Positions 25,957-36,245 are shown, numbered from the stretch's first letter. The stretch is 64,000 bases of DNA from Alteromonas naphthalenivorans (GCF_000213655.1 NC_015554.1:4588001-4652000); one strand, 5' to 3'. Notes: generated by a model from the letters alone, not told the origin. Made by a program: numbers and translations.

Positions 25957-27498
25957 ATGAACTCAATAAATTCAATAATCAAAAGCAAAGCTATGTGGTT
26001 TGTTTTAGTGGCATTGTTCGCTATTACCGCTAATGCAGCAGAAGAAACACATAGACGCACTATCGATATCGATAGTAGTGTAGTAACCGAGCATGAAACT
26101 AAAATATTAGGTAAGCGCGTGAAATACAGCGCTACAACAGGCACGCAACCGGTGTGGAATAGCAAGGATGACGCGGTCGCGACCTTGTTTTACACCTACT
26201 ATCAGCGCACCGATATAAAAGACAATGGGTCTCGCCCGCTTGTCATCTCTTTTAACGGTGGTCCGGGTTCAGCATCAGTATGGATGCACGTGGCGTATAC
26301 TGGCCCTCGAATTTTGAATATTGATGATGAAGGCTACCCCGTACAGCCTTATGGCGTGCAGACGAACCCATATTCAATATTAGATGTAGCAGACATCGTA
26401 TTTGTTAACCCCGTTAATACTGGCTACAGCCGCGTACTTAAGAATGAAGAAGGTGAAATGCCTTCAAAGGACGCACAGAAGAGCATGTTTTTTGGCGTCA
26501 ACGCTGATATCAGCTACCTTGCAGATTGGGTAAATACCTTTGTTACTCGCCATAACCGCTGGCGTTCGCCTAAATACCTCATTGGTGAAAGCTATGGTAC
26601 TACTCGGGTTTCGGGTTTAGCCCTTGAATTACAAAACCGCCAATGGATGTATTTAAATGGCGTAATATTAGTATCACCTACCGATATCGGTATTGAACGC
26701 AATGGCCCAGTAAAAGCCGCGAATCGCCTACCTTATTTCGCTGCAACCGCCTGGTATCACAAAAAGTTAGACCCTGAACTCCAAAATAAAGACTTAACCG
26801 AACTGCTTCCTGAAGTAGAAGATTTTACCATCAACACACTTATTCCAGCGCTGGCGAAAGGTGGCTTTATTGGTGCTGAGGAAAAACGAAACGTGCTTGC
26901 AAAAATGGCACGTTATTCAGGCTTATCACAAGACGCGATTTCACAAAACAACCTTGATGTCAGCACCGCCTATTTTTGGAAATCGTTACTGCGTGATGAA
27001 GGTAAAACACTCGGCCGCTTAGATAGCCGCTATTTGGGTATAGATGCTAAGCAAGCGGGTGATAGACCCGATTACTGGGCCGAACTAACGTCGTGGCTAC
27101 ATTCGTTTACTCCCGCCATTAATTACTACTTGCGAGAAGAGTTAAATTACAAAACTGACACCAAATACAATATGTTTGGCGATGTTCACCCCTGGGACAG
27201 AAGTGGCAATAAATCTGGCGAAAACCTACGTCTTGCCATGGCACAAAACCCATACCTAAATGTGATGATTCAAGCAGGTTATTACGACGGCGCCACCAAC
27301 TATTTTGATGCCAAATATACTATGTGGCAGCTTGATCAAAGCGGCATTATGCAAGACCGTTTAAGCTTTAAAGGCTATAGAAGCGGGCATATGATGTACT
27401 TGCGACGAGACGATTTAAAACAGTCTAATCAAGACTTACGTGAGTTTATCAAAAACAGCACCCCTAAAAAGGGTGAACCCGCGATGTATCGCCGATAA
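25957..27498 (+). CDS. S10 family serine carboxypeptidase-like protein, secreted
   Basis: A 513-residue protein with a signal peptide ending ITANA. The alpha/beta-hydrolase core carries VISFNGGPGSASVWMH (oxyanion region), GESYGTTR with the nucleophile Ser212, YYDGAT with Asp444 and SGHMMY with His478, the S10 catalytic triad. Bacterial relatives are periplasmic or exported peptidases that trim C-terminal residues. The ATG at 25957 is chosen because it begins the signal peptide, though the ribosome site is weak. It is a single gene, followed by the inverted repeat at 27519-27555. Confidence 0.92.
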   Translation: MNSINSIIKSKAMWFVLVALFAITANAAEETHRRTIDIDSSVVTEHETKILGKRVKYSATTGTQPVWNSKDDAVATLFYTYYQRTDIKDNGSRPLVISFNGGPGSASVWMHVAYTGPRILNIDDEGYPVQPYGVQTNPYSILDVADIVFVNPVNTGYSRVLKNEEGEMPSKDAQKSMFFGVNADISYLADWVNTFVTRHNRWRSPKYLIGESYGTTRVSGLALELQNRQWMYLNGVILVSPTDIGIERNGPVKAANRLPYFAATAWYHKKLDPELQNKDLTELLPEVEDFTINTLIPALAKGGFIGAEEKRNVLAKMARYSGLSQDAISQNNLDVSTAYFWKSLLRDEGKTLGRLDSRYLGIDAKQAGDRPDYWAELTSWLHSFTPAINYYLREELNYKTDTKYNMFGDVHPWDRSGNKSGENLRLAMAQNPYLNVMIQAGYYDGATNYFDAKYTMWQLDQSGIMQDRLSFKGYRSGHMMYLRRDDLKQSNQDLREFIKNSTPKKGEPAMYRR

Positions 27499-27518
27499 AA
27501 GGCGATAGAAAAAATATT

Positions 27519-27555
27519 GGGTCAGTGTACTTTCAAGGTTAATTAACACTGACCC
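27519..27555. repeat. Inverted repeat after the peptidase gene (terminator or REP-like)
   Basis: GGGTCAGTGT (27519-27528) and ACACTGACCC (27546-27555) form a perfect 10-base-pair stem with a 17-base loop. It may terminate the peptidase transcript, though the T tract is broken. The GGGTCAG/CTGACCC ends also resemble dispersed REP-type palindromes of proteobacteria. Confidence 0.65.
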
Positions 27556-27681
27556 TATTTACTCAATTTTCACTTTGCGCCTTTAAAGGCGCTAACTCCA
27601 TCAATGCTCGGCAAATGTGCTATTCTGCGCGCCTAGATTCAGTTCAAGCATAAAATTGCGGTCAAAAGGAAAAGCCTTCAC

Positions 27682-28362
27682 ATGGTTCCATGGGTTAAAT
27701 TAGGTACAGCTCAAATTCCAAATAATGGTGGTGAATTAACGTTTTCTCAGCGAGATGAAGAATTCAGTATTCGCCTATCCGGTATTCGTGGCGAGTTGAT
27801 GAATAGCCGTGTATACAACTCAGAAAAAGAGCTGTCTCAAATGGGCTGCGAGCATCTTAAATCCACACCTAATGCGCACGTTTTGGTAGGCGGTTTAGGA
27901 ATGGGATACACCCTTGCAGCGGCGCTAAAAGCAGTGACGCCTAGTTCACAAGTCACTGTGGCCGAATTAATTCCTGAGGTGGTTGAATGGAACAAAGGCC
28001 CACTGGGTAACTGCGCTAAAAACCCACTTCAAGACCCTAGAACGAATGTTAAAGTAGGTGATGTAAAACACCTTTTAAATTCTAAAACACCCACCTACGA
28101 CGCCATATTATTGGATGTAGACAATGGCCCTGAAGGGTTAACCCATTCTGACAATAATTGGATTTATTCAATCGATGGTTTAGAAGATATTTATGAAGTG
28201 CTAAAACCCAATGGCATGCTAGCCATATGGTCTGCTGGGCCTGATTACTTGTTTTCCGTTCGCTTAAAAAATGCAGGCTACGTAGTGAGTACTCGCATTG
28301 CCAGAGCACGCAAGGGTAAAGGAAGTAAGCACACCATATTCTTGGCTAAAAAGCCCGGTTAA
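27682..28362 (+). CDS. Spermidine synthase-like methyltransferase-fold protein
   Basis: A 226-residue protein with the spermine/spermidine synthase Rossmann fold: VLVGGLGMGYTLAAAL is the nucleotide-cofactor loop, VTVAELIPEVVEW ends in the acidic ribose contact, and AILLDVDNGPEG is the catalytic-region strand. It lacks the full N-terminal domain of SpeE, so it is the short, uncharacterised type rather than a proven spermidine synthase. It is probably cytoplasmic. It is a lone plus-strand gene between the peptidase and a convergent broken gene. Confidence 0.82.
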   Translation: MVPWVKLGTAQIPNNGGELTFSQRDEEFSIRLSGIRGELMNSRVYNSEKELSQMGCEHLKSTPNAHVLVGGLGMGYTLAAALKAVTPSSQVTVAELIPEVVEWNKGPLGNCAKNPLQDPRTNVKVGDVKHLLNSKTPTYDAILLDVDNGPEGLTHSDNNWIYSIDGLEDIYEVLKPNGMLAIWSAGPDYLFSVRLKNAGYVVSTRIARARKGKGSKHTIFLAKKPG

Positions 28363-28433
28363 TAAAGATTGGGGTTAAAAAGGTTAGAGCGATTTTAGGT
28401 TTAAATAACTGCGACCCAATTATTGCTAACGGC

Positions 28434-29320
28434 TCAAAAGCTCTCACCATCACAGACCAAAGCCAACTTTGTTTGCTGCATATTTACTGCTAAACGGCTG
28501 GCTCCGCTAGGGCAGGAAGCCCCAATTTTCGCAAAAGCGCTAAGCGTAGATTTTTTTGCTTGGCTATTCCAGAACCAGAGTTGCAATTCACTCGCGACAA
28601 TGACTTTGCCATCGCTTGTCCAGGTGTAATAAAGTGCTTCTCTAGGCAGTTCCACTAGCTTTTGCACCTTTCCAGTCTGGGTATCCAATTGCATCAACCA
28701 GTGCTTATCATCAATAAGCGTATTGAAGCTCATATTTTGACTTCCCGGTATTCTATACAAGCTCGGGCCAGTAAGTGGATAAACCTCGGTTAATTGCTTT
28801 TTTCCGACTCGAAGGTTTGTAAATTCATACCCTTACCTTCTAGAACAGTTACCAGCACCTGTTTATCGTCAACCCAAGCGTGATAGCCAATCAATGCTTC
28901 ACCAGAGTACAAAGGCCGCCTTTGTTCGCCGTTCAACTGATACGCCCACAACTCTTGTTTACCATCAACAGCATATATCACAGAATACTCCGTACCATTT
29001 TCCATCGGAGTGGGAGAATATTCGTTTTCAGGGCTGTTACTTAAATTTTCAATTTCTTGGGTTTTAAGGTTGTACCTTAAAATATCGGTTTGCTCGCCTA
29101 TTTCAGAGGTATAGAGCAGGCTTTGATTATCATCCACAAAATAAGGTTGATTATCATATCCCTTACGGCTGGTGATATTTTTGAGCTCCCCTAACTTGAG
29201 CTGTCCATTTTGCACTGACAGATCCGCGACAAAAATATCGGTTCCAGGAACTGATTGAGCCTTAGCCGTTGTAACTACAGCACTAAACAACAAAGTGAAT
29301 AGCATGATAGCTTTTTTCAT
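28434..29320 (-). pseudogene. TolB/PD40-like beta-propeller protein gene, frameshifted
   Basis: Two adjacent frames make one gene. The first (28790-29320, 176 residues) has a signal peptide ending AKAQ and propeller repeats such as YDNQPYFVDDNQSLLYTS and ENEYSPTPMENG. The second (28434-28760) continues with repeats (TWTSDGKVIVAS). They are split at a run of six T (28798-28803, A on the coding strand). One more A gives ESEKKQLTEVYPLTGPSLYR and joins the halves into about 295 residues. The break is either a real slippage mutation or a sequencing error in the homopolymer. The intact protein would be a periplasmic WD40-like protein. Confidence 0.82.
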
Positions 29321-29542
29321 TTGGGTTCCTTCAAGAAAAATCCATTATTGATAGTTAGAGATATCTAGATCTAGAGGTAACACGAACTTATACAACTCAT
29401 CCAAACGGTGCGTAATCGTCTTTGTCTAGTTTAGTGCTATATACAAGAACTTGCTCTTATTCTGACCGTTTTAGCTTCCTACTTTAAGCTGGCAGCGTTC
29501 TTGTTAGTTTAGAAGTTTAGTGGAAGTGGACAGCTGGACACG

Positions 29543-30199
29543 TTAAACGGTGCTTCGAACATTTTTTATTCTTTTCATTTGAATGAGCAAGCTACCGCGA
29601 GTGAGTACGCTGGCTCCATTAAGAAGAATAAGGGGCCAAGCGACGGCAATAGGCATCGTAAATGCGAACGCGAGTGTAGTGACATCTTTAATTAGAATAC
29701 TGCGAAATAGAGTTGGCGACAGCGCGCCGATAACCCGACTGCGTCTTAACACCATTATTTGGTGTAGTGTGCCCTGCACAAGTAGCACTGTTACTACCAA
29801 CATTAAGCTGTTAGCCCCGAGTTTGGCCAGATTGGGGTAAGGACGAAAGCCTATAGAACAGAGCCCTATCACCAAAGCAACGGCACACAAACTGACGATA
29901 AAACCAGTTGAGATTGACCGCCTGTCTCGCCAAATCTGATAAAGGATTGCCAATATCAGAAGGAGCGCACCAAAGCGAGTCCACACGAGATAATGACTAA
30001 GCGGCTCTATCGCAATACCGAAGATAAAATTGGCATAAAACGCAAAAAAGCTTGAGGCAAACTGGTTTACCGACAAGCTTTGGGTAGCGGGCAGATGATT
30101 TTTACGAAGCGCCTCTATATTGGCGATTTGCTTTGCTAACCCGTACCACGTCAGCAAAAAAGCGACTGCGCTCACGGTACCTAAAATATGGTACAACAA
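29543..30199 (-). CDS. Multi-pass membrane protein of unknown function
   Basis: A 218-residue protein, not firmly recognised. About six or seven hydrophobic segments are visible, starting with YHILGTVSAVAFLLTWYGLA. A polar stretch, ATQSLSVNQFASSFFAFYANF, is reminiscent of PQ-loop/SWEET-like repeats, but that is a weak resemblance. It lies 28 bases after glmS on the same strand with no terminator between, so the two may be co-transcribed. No catalytic motif is seen. Confidence 0.7.
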   Translation of the reverse strand: MLYHILGTVSAVAFLLTWYGLAKQIANIEALRKNHLPATQSLSVNQFASSFFAFYANFIFGIAIEPLSHYLVWTRFGALLLILAILYQIWRDRRSISTGFIVSLCAVALVIGLCSIGFRPYPNLAKLGANSLMLVVTVLLVQGTLHQIMVLRRSRVIGALSPTLFRSILIKDVTTLAFAFTMPIAVAWPLILLNGASVLTRGSLLIQMKRIKNVRSTV

Positions 30200-30227
30200 A
30201 AGAGACTCCTCAGCCGCTTATGGAGAA

Positions 30228-32060
30228 CTACTCCACAGTAACTGACTTCGCCAAGTTACGAGGCTGGTCCACATCCGTGCCTTTAATTAACGCCACGTAG
30301 TACGACAACAACTGTAGCGGCAAGGTATAGATGATAGGGGCAATAGGCGCTTCACAGTGTGGCACGTTGATTACACGCATGGTGTCATCACCTTTGAACG
30401 CGGCGTCTTTATCAGCGAACACATACATAATGCCGCCACGAGCGCGTACTTCTTCTACATTCGATTTAAGCTTTTCTAGCAATTCGTTATTAGGCGCAAC
30501 CACAATAACCGGCATTTCATCATCGATAAGTGCCAAAGGGCCGTGCTTTAATTCACCTGATGCATAGGCTTCAGCGTGAATGTAAGAAATCTCTTTTAGC
30601 TTAAGCGCACCTTCCATGGCTATAGGGTATTGATCGCCACGGCCTAAGAATAAACTGTGTTGTTTATCGGCAAATTCTTCGGCTAAATCTTCAATACCTT
30701 GAGTAATGGTAAGGGTTTCTTCTAGCTTGGCTGGCAAGCTTTGAAGTGCACTAATAATATCTTGCGTGTCACTCTCTGCCATACCGTTTTTCTCACCTAA
30801 CGCTAAGGTTAGCATTAAGAACGCGGTTAACTGGGTAGTGAATGCTTTGGTGGATGCCACGCCAATTTCGGCGCCTGCACGGGTCATAAACGCTAAGTCT
30901 GACTCGCGAACCAACGAAGAACCCGGTACGTTACAAATAGCTAAACTTGCGCTATACCCAATTTCTTTGGCTAAACGTAGTGCCGCTAAAGTATCGGCTG
31001 TTTCGCCCGACTGAGAAATAGTAATAAGCAGGCTGTTTGGGTGCACTACCGATTTACGGTAACGAAACTCTGATGCAATTTCGATATTGCACGACACATT
31101 GGCGTATTGTTCTAACCAGTAGCGGGCGGTCATACCCGAATGATAGCTGGTACCACAGGCTACAATTTGCACATGTTTAATTTTACTAAGAATATCATCG
31201 GCACCGTTTCCAAACACATCTGCCGCTAATCCATTTTCGGTTAACCTGTCTTTTAGCGTATTACGCACTACCACCGGCTGCTCGTGAATTTCTTTGAGCA
31301 TATAATGGCGGTAAGCGCCTTTATCGCCGGCGTCGTGTTCAACGTTAGATTCAATAATTTCACGTTCAACGGCATTACCGTCTTTGTCATAAATAGCAAT
31401 GGTGCGGCGAGTAATATCGGCAACATCGCCCTCTTCTAAAAAGATAAAACGGCGTGTAACGGGCAACAGTGCCATTTGATCAGACGCAACAAAGTTTTCG
31501 CCAAGCCCTAAACCAATCACTAACGGGCTACCAGAGCGCGCTACGACCATACGACCCACATCTTCTTTGTCGATAACTACAGTACCGTAAGCGCCGTGGA
31601 ATGTTTTAACGGAGGTTTGAACCGCTTCTAATAAGTCTTTACCGGCATCTAATGCTTCATGAACCGTGTGGGCGATGGTTTCGGTGTCAGTGTCGCTGCT
31701 AAATACATAGCCTTTTGCTGAAAGCTGTTCGCGTAGGGTTTGGTAGTTTTCAATAATACCGTTGTGCACTACCGCAACGCGGTCGCTAGAGAAATGTGGG
31801 TGGGCATTGGCTACAGTAACACCGCCATGGGTAGCCCAGCGTGTGTGAGCAATACCGGTAGTCCCTAGTGCTTCGTCGTTGGCAATAATGTCTACCAACT
31901 CTTGTACCTTACCGGTACTTCTTATGCGATTTAGTGTGCCATCTTGTTGCAATAAGGCCACGCCTGAAGAGTCGTAACCACGATACTCAAGTCGCTTTAA
32001 GCCTTCTAATAGAATTTCAACAACGTTACGCTCGCCAACAGCACCGACAATTCCACACAT
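30228..32060 (-). CDS. glmS: Glutamine--fructose-6-phosphate aminotransferase
   Basis: A 610-residue enzyme that makes glucosamine-6-phosphate from fructose-6-phosphate and glutamine, the first step towards UDP-GlcNAc for peptidoglycan and LPS. The N-terminal [12 protein letters not shown] supplies the Cys nucleophile of the glutaminase. [25 protein letters not shown] and [11 protein letters not shown] belong to the two SIS domains, and the C-terminus is KSVTVE. It follows the DeoR-family gene by 2 bases, so that regulator probably controls it. The match in length and motifs is complete. Confidence 0.98.
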   Translation of the reverse strand: MCGIVGAVGERNVVEILLEGLKRLEYRGYDSSGVALLQQDGTLNRIRSTGKVQELVDIIANDEALGTTGIAHTRWATHGGVTVANAHPHFSSDRVAVVHNGIIENYQTLREQLSAKGYVFSSDTDTETIAHTVHEALDAGKDLLEAVQTSVKTFHGAYGTVVIDKEDVGRMVVARSGSPLVIGLGLGENFVASDQMALLPVTRRFIFLEEGDVADITRRTIAIYDKDGNAVEREIIESNVEHDAGDKGAYRHYMLKEIHEQPVVVRNTLKDRLTENGLAADVFGNGADDILSKIKHVQIVACGTSYHSGMTARYWLEQYANVSCNIEIASEFRYRKSVVHPNSLLITISQSGETADTLAALRLAKEIGYSASLAICNVPGSSLVRESDLAFMTRAGAEIGVASTKAFTTQLTAFLMLTLALGEKNGMAESDTQDIISALQSLPAKLEETLTITQGIEDLAEEFADKQHSLFLGRGDQYPIAMEGALKLKEISYIHAEAYASGELKHGPLALIDDEMPVIVVAPNNELLEKLKSNVEEVRARGGIMYVFADKDAAFKGDDTMRVINVPHCEAPIAPIIYTLPLQLLSYYVALIKGTDVDQPRNLAKSVTVE

Positions 32061-32062
32061 AA

Positions 32063-32857
32063 TTACTCTCCGTTTTGCGCAGCGACCAGCACCGTTACGC
32101 CTTGTTGTTCAATTAGATATTTATCCTCGTCACTAATGCCATTATCAGTCACAAGGGTAGAGATATTTTCCCAGCCCAATTCTAAATTAGGCATTTTGTT
32201 CGAAAGTTTATTTGACGTTGCCATTACCACAACCTCATGGGCAGCACGTGCCATGGCACGAGTAAGCCCTGTTAATTCATTAAAGGTAGTCGTTCCGCGA
32301 CTTACATCAATACCTGCCGCCCCAATAAACGCTATATCAAAACTATATGCCGATACTAATTGTTCGGCCATTGCACCTTGGAATGAACGAGATGCCGAGT
32401 CCCAGGTACCACCTGTCATTAAAATAGTGGGTTCGTTGTTGCTTTTGGTCAGCTGACTCGCTGCATCTAAGGCATTGGTCATCACTACCAGATTGGGTAT
32501 GTCACGAAGGCAAGGTAAAAGCGCTGCGATAGTACTGCCGCAATCTAATACTATTTTTGAGCCTTGTTGAATGCGATTAGCAGCAAGCTTACCTATATTC
32601 TGTTTTATCGATGAAGGTAAATTCACTACATTGGTTTCGGCATGAGAAGCAGGCAATGGCGCGGCACCGCCAAACTGGCGAATAAGCTTTTTTTGGTCTG
32701 CCAAGGCGGCTAAATCTTTTCGGATGGTCACTTCAGATGTGCTGAACTGGGCCGCGAGGAATTCAACTTGCGCGTAGCCGTGAGTATTTACCCATTTAAT
32801 AATGCCAGCGCGGCGCTGATCTACAGAACGACTCGTTTTCAAACTCAACCCCGACAT
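32063..32857 (-). CDS. DeoR-family regulator upstream of glmS
   Basis: About 264 residues. The N-terminal helix-turn-helix is the DeoR type ([47 protein letters not shown]). The C-terminal domain has [21 protein letters not shown]-like ILMTGGTWD and FIGAAGID, typical of sugar-phosphate-sensing DeoR proteins. The ATG at 32857 is preferred to an in-frame GTG at 32869, which falls inside a palindrome. Being 2 bases from glmS, it likely controls amino-sugar synthesis in response to a sugar phosphate. Candidate operators lie upstream at 32862-32878 and 32916-32946. Confidence 0.9.
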   Translation of the reverse strand: MSGLSLKTSRSVDQRRAGIIKWVNTHGYAQVEFLAAQFSTSEVTIRKDLAALADQKKLIRQFGGAAPLPASHAETNVVNLPSSIKQNIGKLAANRIQQGSKIVLDCGSTIAALLPCLRDIPNLVVMTNALDAASQLTKSNNEPTILMTGGTWDSASRSFQGAMAEQLVSAYSFDIAFIGAAGIDVSRGTTTFNELTGLTRAMARAAHEVVVMATSNKLSNKMPNLELGWENISTLVTDNGISDEDKYLIEQQGVTVLVAAQNGE

Positions 32858-32861
32858 GACG

Positions 32862-32878
32862 AAAAGCACAGTGCTTTT
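32862..32878. promoter_or_regulatory. Perfect palindrome just before the DeoR gene
   Basis: AAAAGCAC, one base, GTGCTTTT: a perfect 8+1+8 inverted repeat ending 5 bases from the ATG at 32857. It could be an operator or a leader hairpin of the deoR-glmS transcript. Confidence 0.55.
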
Positions 32879-32915
32879 TCTACACCATTTCTAGACTATT
32901 TCTACACTATTCCTG

Positions 32916-32946
32916 AATCATAACTTTCAAAACGAAAGCTATGATT
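32916..32946. promoter_or_regulatory. Long inverted repeat, candidate DeoR operator for deoR-glmS
   Basis: AATCATAACTTTC and GAAAGCTATGATT pair at 12 of 13 positions around a 5-base centre. The inner CTTTC/GAAAG halves resemble sites of DeoR-family proteins such as AgaR, and a further GAAAG follows at about 32954. Autoregulation is inferred. Confidence 0.6.
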
Positions 32947-33043
32947 TACAAAGTGAAAGAAATGTAAGCTATTCGACTTTATTTCGCAAGTTTTTTGCAC
33001 AATTTTAATAAAGAGGCGAACGAAGGTAGAAACGAGCGGGCAT

Positions 33044-33071
33044 AAAAAAGGACAACCTTAGTTGTCCTTCC
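33044..33071 (-). terminator. Terminator of glmU
   Basis: On the minus strand AAGGACAAC, loop TAAG and GTTGTCCTT are followed by TTTTTAT, a standard rho-independent terminator after the stop at 33110. Confidence 0.88.
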
Positions 33072-33109
33072 ATCAAGTGGTAAAAAGCCCTAAAGCTATT
33101 ACATACTCG

Positions 33110-34468
33110 CTATTTTTTAGTCGGGCGGGGCCAGTTCGCGATATTACGCTGCTTGCCTCGTGCTACGGCTAATGCCGCACTCTCTACTTCGGTGGTAATA
33201 ACTGAGCCAGCACCTACCGTGGCATTGTCACCAATAGTTACGGGAGCCACTAACGAAGAATTAGAACCCACGAAGGCATTCTGACCTATAACGGTTTTAG
33301 ATTTATTCACGCCGTCATAGTTACAAGTAATAGTGCCAGCACCAATATTAGCATTAGCGCCTACTTCTGCATCACCTAGGTAGGTAAGGTGATTAACCTT
33401 AGCTCCTTCACCTAGTATGGTTTTTTTCATTTCTACGAAGTTACCCACTTTAGATTTTGCGTGCATAACAGCGCCAGGGCGCAAGCGACCAAATGGCCCT
33501 ACCGTGCAGCTTTCACCTACGATGGCTTCTTCGATAATAGAGTTTGCTTCAATAACCGCGTTGTCGGCAATTTCACAATTTTTCAATACGCAGTTTGGCC
33601 CGATCGTCACGTTATTACCTAGAATAACGTTACCTTCTACTACCGCATTGATATCAATGGTTACGTCCTGCCCTGTGGTTAGCGTGCCTCTTAGGTCGAA
33701 ACGTAGAGGGTCGGCCAATGCTACGCCATTGGTCATTAATTCGTTTGCTTGGCGAAGTTGTAATGCGCGTTCTAAATGTGCTAATTGAATGCGGTTATTT
33801 ACGCCTTCAACCTCAACCACTTCTTGGGGCTGTGCTGATTGAATACGCTTGCCTTCATTAGCTGCCATTTCAATGACATCAGTAAGGTAATATTCACCTT
33901 GTGCGTTGCTATTGCTTAACGCGCCCAACCAACGTTTTAAATCGCTTCCGGACATCATCATCATGCCCGTATTGATTTCACAAATTTGCTTTTGCGCATC
34001 GGTGGCATCTTTGTGCTCAACAATGGCGGTAATGTTGTCGTCTTGACGAATAATTCGGCCCATACCTGTTGGGTCGTCTAATTCAACGGTTAGCAGGGCT
34101 AGATCACACTCGGCTTTTACGGCTTTTAGTTGAGCCAAGGTTTCTTGACGTATAAGAGGGGCATCGCCAACTAGCACAAGCACATCTTCATCATCATTGA
34201 TGTGAGGTGCGGCTTGCTGCACCGCATGACCGGTGCCTAACTGCTCTTCTTGCAAACACCAGTTTAAGTTTTCGCCCGTTAGTGTGGCCTTTAGCTTGTC
34301 GCCTCCATGACCATAAACTAAATGGATACTATCAGCCTCTATGGCTTGAACGGTGTTGATAATACGTTGCACCATGGGCACTCCGCCCACTTTGTGAAGT
34401 ACTTTTGGTAACGAAGACTTCATGCGTGTGCCTTTACCCGCGGCTAAAACTACCACTGAAAATGCCAT
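33110..34468 (-). CDS. glmU: Bifunctional GlcNAc-1-phosphate uridyltransferase / GlcN-1-phosphate acetyltransferase
   Basis: A 452-residue enzyme for the last two steps to UDP-GlcNAc. The N-terminal uridyltransferase has LAAGKGTRMKSSLPKVLH and the YGHGGD and EQLGTGHAVQ segments. The C-terminal left-handed beta-helix (from about residue 250) has hexapeptide repeats and NHLTYLGDAEVGANANIGAG for acetyl transfer. Length and motifs match GlmU throughout. It lies near glmS but has its own upstream region and terminator. Confidence 0.98.
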   Translation of the reverse strand: MAFSVVVLAAGKGTRMKSSLPKVLHKVGGVPMVQRIINTVQAIEADSIHLVYGHGGDKLKATLTGENLNWCLQEEQLGTGHAVQQAAPHINDDEDVLVLVGDAPLIRQETLAQLKAVKAECDLALLTVELDDPTGMGRIIRQDDNITAIVEHKDATDAQKQICEINTGMMMMSGSDLKRWLGALSNSNAQGEYYLTDVIEMAANEGKRIQSAQPQEVVEVEGVNNRIQLAHLERALQLRQANELMTNGVALADPLRFDLRGTLTTGQDVTIDINAVVEGNVILGNNVTIGPNCVLKNCEIADNAVIEANSIIEEAIVGESCTVGPFGRLRPGAVMHAKSKVGNFVEMKKTILGEGAKVNHLTYLGDAEVGANANIGAGTITCNYDGVNKSKTVIGQNAFVGSNSSLVAPVTIGDNATVGAGSVITTEVESAALAVARGKQRNIANWPRPTKK

Positions 34469-34668
34469 GCTATTCCTTTACGTAAATCTAGAAGACGAAT
34501 TTTGCGCTTAGTGTATCTAAGCCGTGATTATATGTCAGCGATTGATTTTTTAAGGGTTATTCTTAAGTCTAGATCTACGTTGAACAACCTAGCAGTTCAT
34601 TAAATCAACGGGTATACTTTACCTTTCAACTGAATTGGATAGTAGCAGCAAAGGAGCTTGCGTAGTCA

Positions 34669-36090
34669 GTGAATACTTTTCGAACACTTCACCGAAGTAT
34701 ATTGGTGCTGTTTGCGGTCGTGGTTTTAGCGATTGTTACCCTAGTACATTTTAGTATTTCTAAAATTGTAGCGGAGCAAAGCAGAGCGCAGCAACAGTCA
34801 CTATCGCCAGCGGTGTCTCTTATTGTCGAGCAGTTATTAAAGCCACTTCATACGTCTGAAGCATTAGGGCATTCCACTGAATTAGTCACCCTAATGGAAG
34901 GTGATGAGGTTGACGAGGCCGCGATATTTAAAACCCTGAACCGACTTGAAAGAGAATTCGGTTTATCTTTTTTTATTGCCAGCGAAAACGCCAAACGCCA
35001 ATTTAACTCCGATGGCACCACCATCGATTTAATTGAAGGCGAAGTCAGTTGGTATTTTAAGTACCGTGACGGGCCACAAGATGCAGTAGCAGATATTGGT
35101 AAATGGGAAGACACCCATTTTTACATCGACCTTAAAGTTTTTGATGAAGATGGCCGTTTTCTGGGCTTCTTTGGCGTAGGAAAAAGCTTACGCAGCTTCA
35201 TTAATGTCTTCGATTCTTACAAAGAACAGTACGGCTACGACTTTCTTTTTGTAGATGAAAAGGGGGACATCATGCTGTCTTCCGATCCTTCTCTTGTCGC
35301 ATCGTATTCTGATTTTACCAACCTTTCAGAACTGCCTTGGTATGCTAGCCTTCCAATCACGGTGCAAGACGAGCAAGCCCTTAATAACAAGTTAGTGACT
35401 ATCGATCAAAAAGACTTTTTGATTGCCGAAGTTAAATTGAACCAGTTTGGATGGACGGTATTTTTACTAAGTCCTTTAGAAGATAGACAAACAGAAATAT
35501 CGCAAGCCTTCATCTTCAGTGTAGTGACATTGTTAGTGGTTGTGTTCTCACTCTTTTTGCTTATTTATAACTTACTTTATTATTTCAGACGAGACATGCA
35601 GCCCGACTTAATTGTGCGTCATGCTAATCGTTTGCCCGACCGCACTAACTTAGAACTTATCTACCAATCGTTATTAAAAGAACAGCGTTCTATTAGCGTG
35701 ATTTTAATCAGCGTAGACGACTTTGGCCATATTATTGATGCCCATGGCCGCAATGCGGGCGATGATGTGTTAGATAAGGTTGTGGCGTATCTTTCTGATC
35801 ACTTACGTGAGCAAGATGTGCTGGGTCGCTGGAGCAGTGAAGAGTTTATTGTATTGCTGCCTCAAACAGGCCCGCATGAAGCCTTCGATACTGCACAAAA
35901 CTTGCGTCATGGCATTGCCACATTAACGCCGTTAAGTGAGTCGCCGCAGCTTCAATTAACCGCCTCCCTGGGTGTATCTTTCACTGCTACCACTCGTAGC
36001 ATGAATGAAGTTACTGCCCATGCAGAAGATGCGTTGTATCAGGCGAAAAGAGATGGTCACAATTTAGTGCGTATGCAGCTTATCGAATAG
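34669..36090 (+). CDS. Cache-type sensor with GGDEF domain, altered SSEEF motif
   Basis: A 473-residue protein. One transmembrane segment near the N-terminus, a periplasmic Cache-like domain (about 35-270, ending in WTVFLLSPLEDR), a second segment (about 280-305) and a GGDEF domain (about 320-473). The signature reads SSEEF at residues 389-393 in place of GGDEF, but the I-site REQD lies at its normal distance of five residues. Catalysis is therefore uncertain: it may be a weak cyclase or a cyclic di-GMP receptor. The start is a GTG at 34669 with AAGGAG about 11 bases upstream. Confidence 0.9.
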   Translation: MNTFRTLHRSILVLFAVVVLAIVTLVHFSISKIVAEQSRAQQQSLSPAVSLIVEQLLKPLHTSEALGHSTELVTLMEGDEVDEAAIFKTLNRLEREFGLSFFIASENAKRQFNSDGTTIDLIEGEVSWYFKYRDGPQDAVADIGKWEDTHFYIDLKVFDEDGRFLGFFGVGKSLRSFINVFDSYKEQYGYDFLFVDEKGDIMLSSDPSLVASYSDFTNLSELPWYASLPITVQDEQALNNKLVTIDQKDFLIAEVKLNQFGWTVFLLSPLEDRQTEISQAFIFSVVTLLVVVFSLFLLIYNLLYYFRRDMQPDLIVRHANRLPDRTNLELIYQSLLKEQRSISVILISVDDFGHIIDAHGRNAGDDVLDKVVAYLSDHLREQDVLGRWSSEEFIVLLPQTGPHEAFDTAQNLRHGIATLTPLSESPQLQLTASLGVSFTATTRSMNEVTAHAEDALYQAKRDGHNLVRMQLIE

Positions 36091-36245
36091 GTAAGCTGCT
36101 AAATTTTGGTTTGAAATTTAGCGTACAAGCTTCAATATATAACGCTTAGCATCACCACGTGTATTAGCTGTACTAAATTGTATTAAGCTGTATTTGGTAT
36201 ACTGAGGTGATGCTTACGCTCTTCTTAACTGGGCAAACAAATTGC

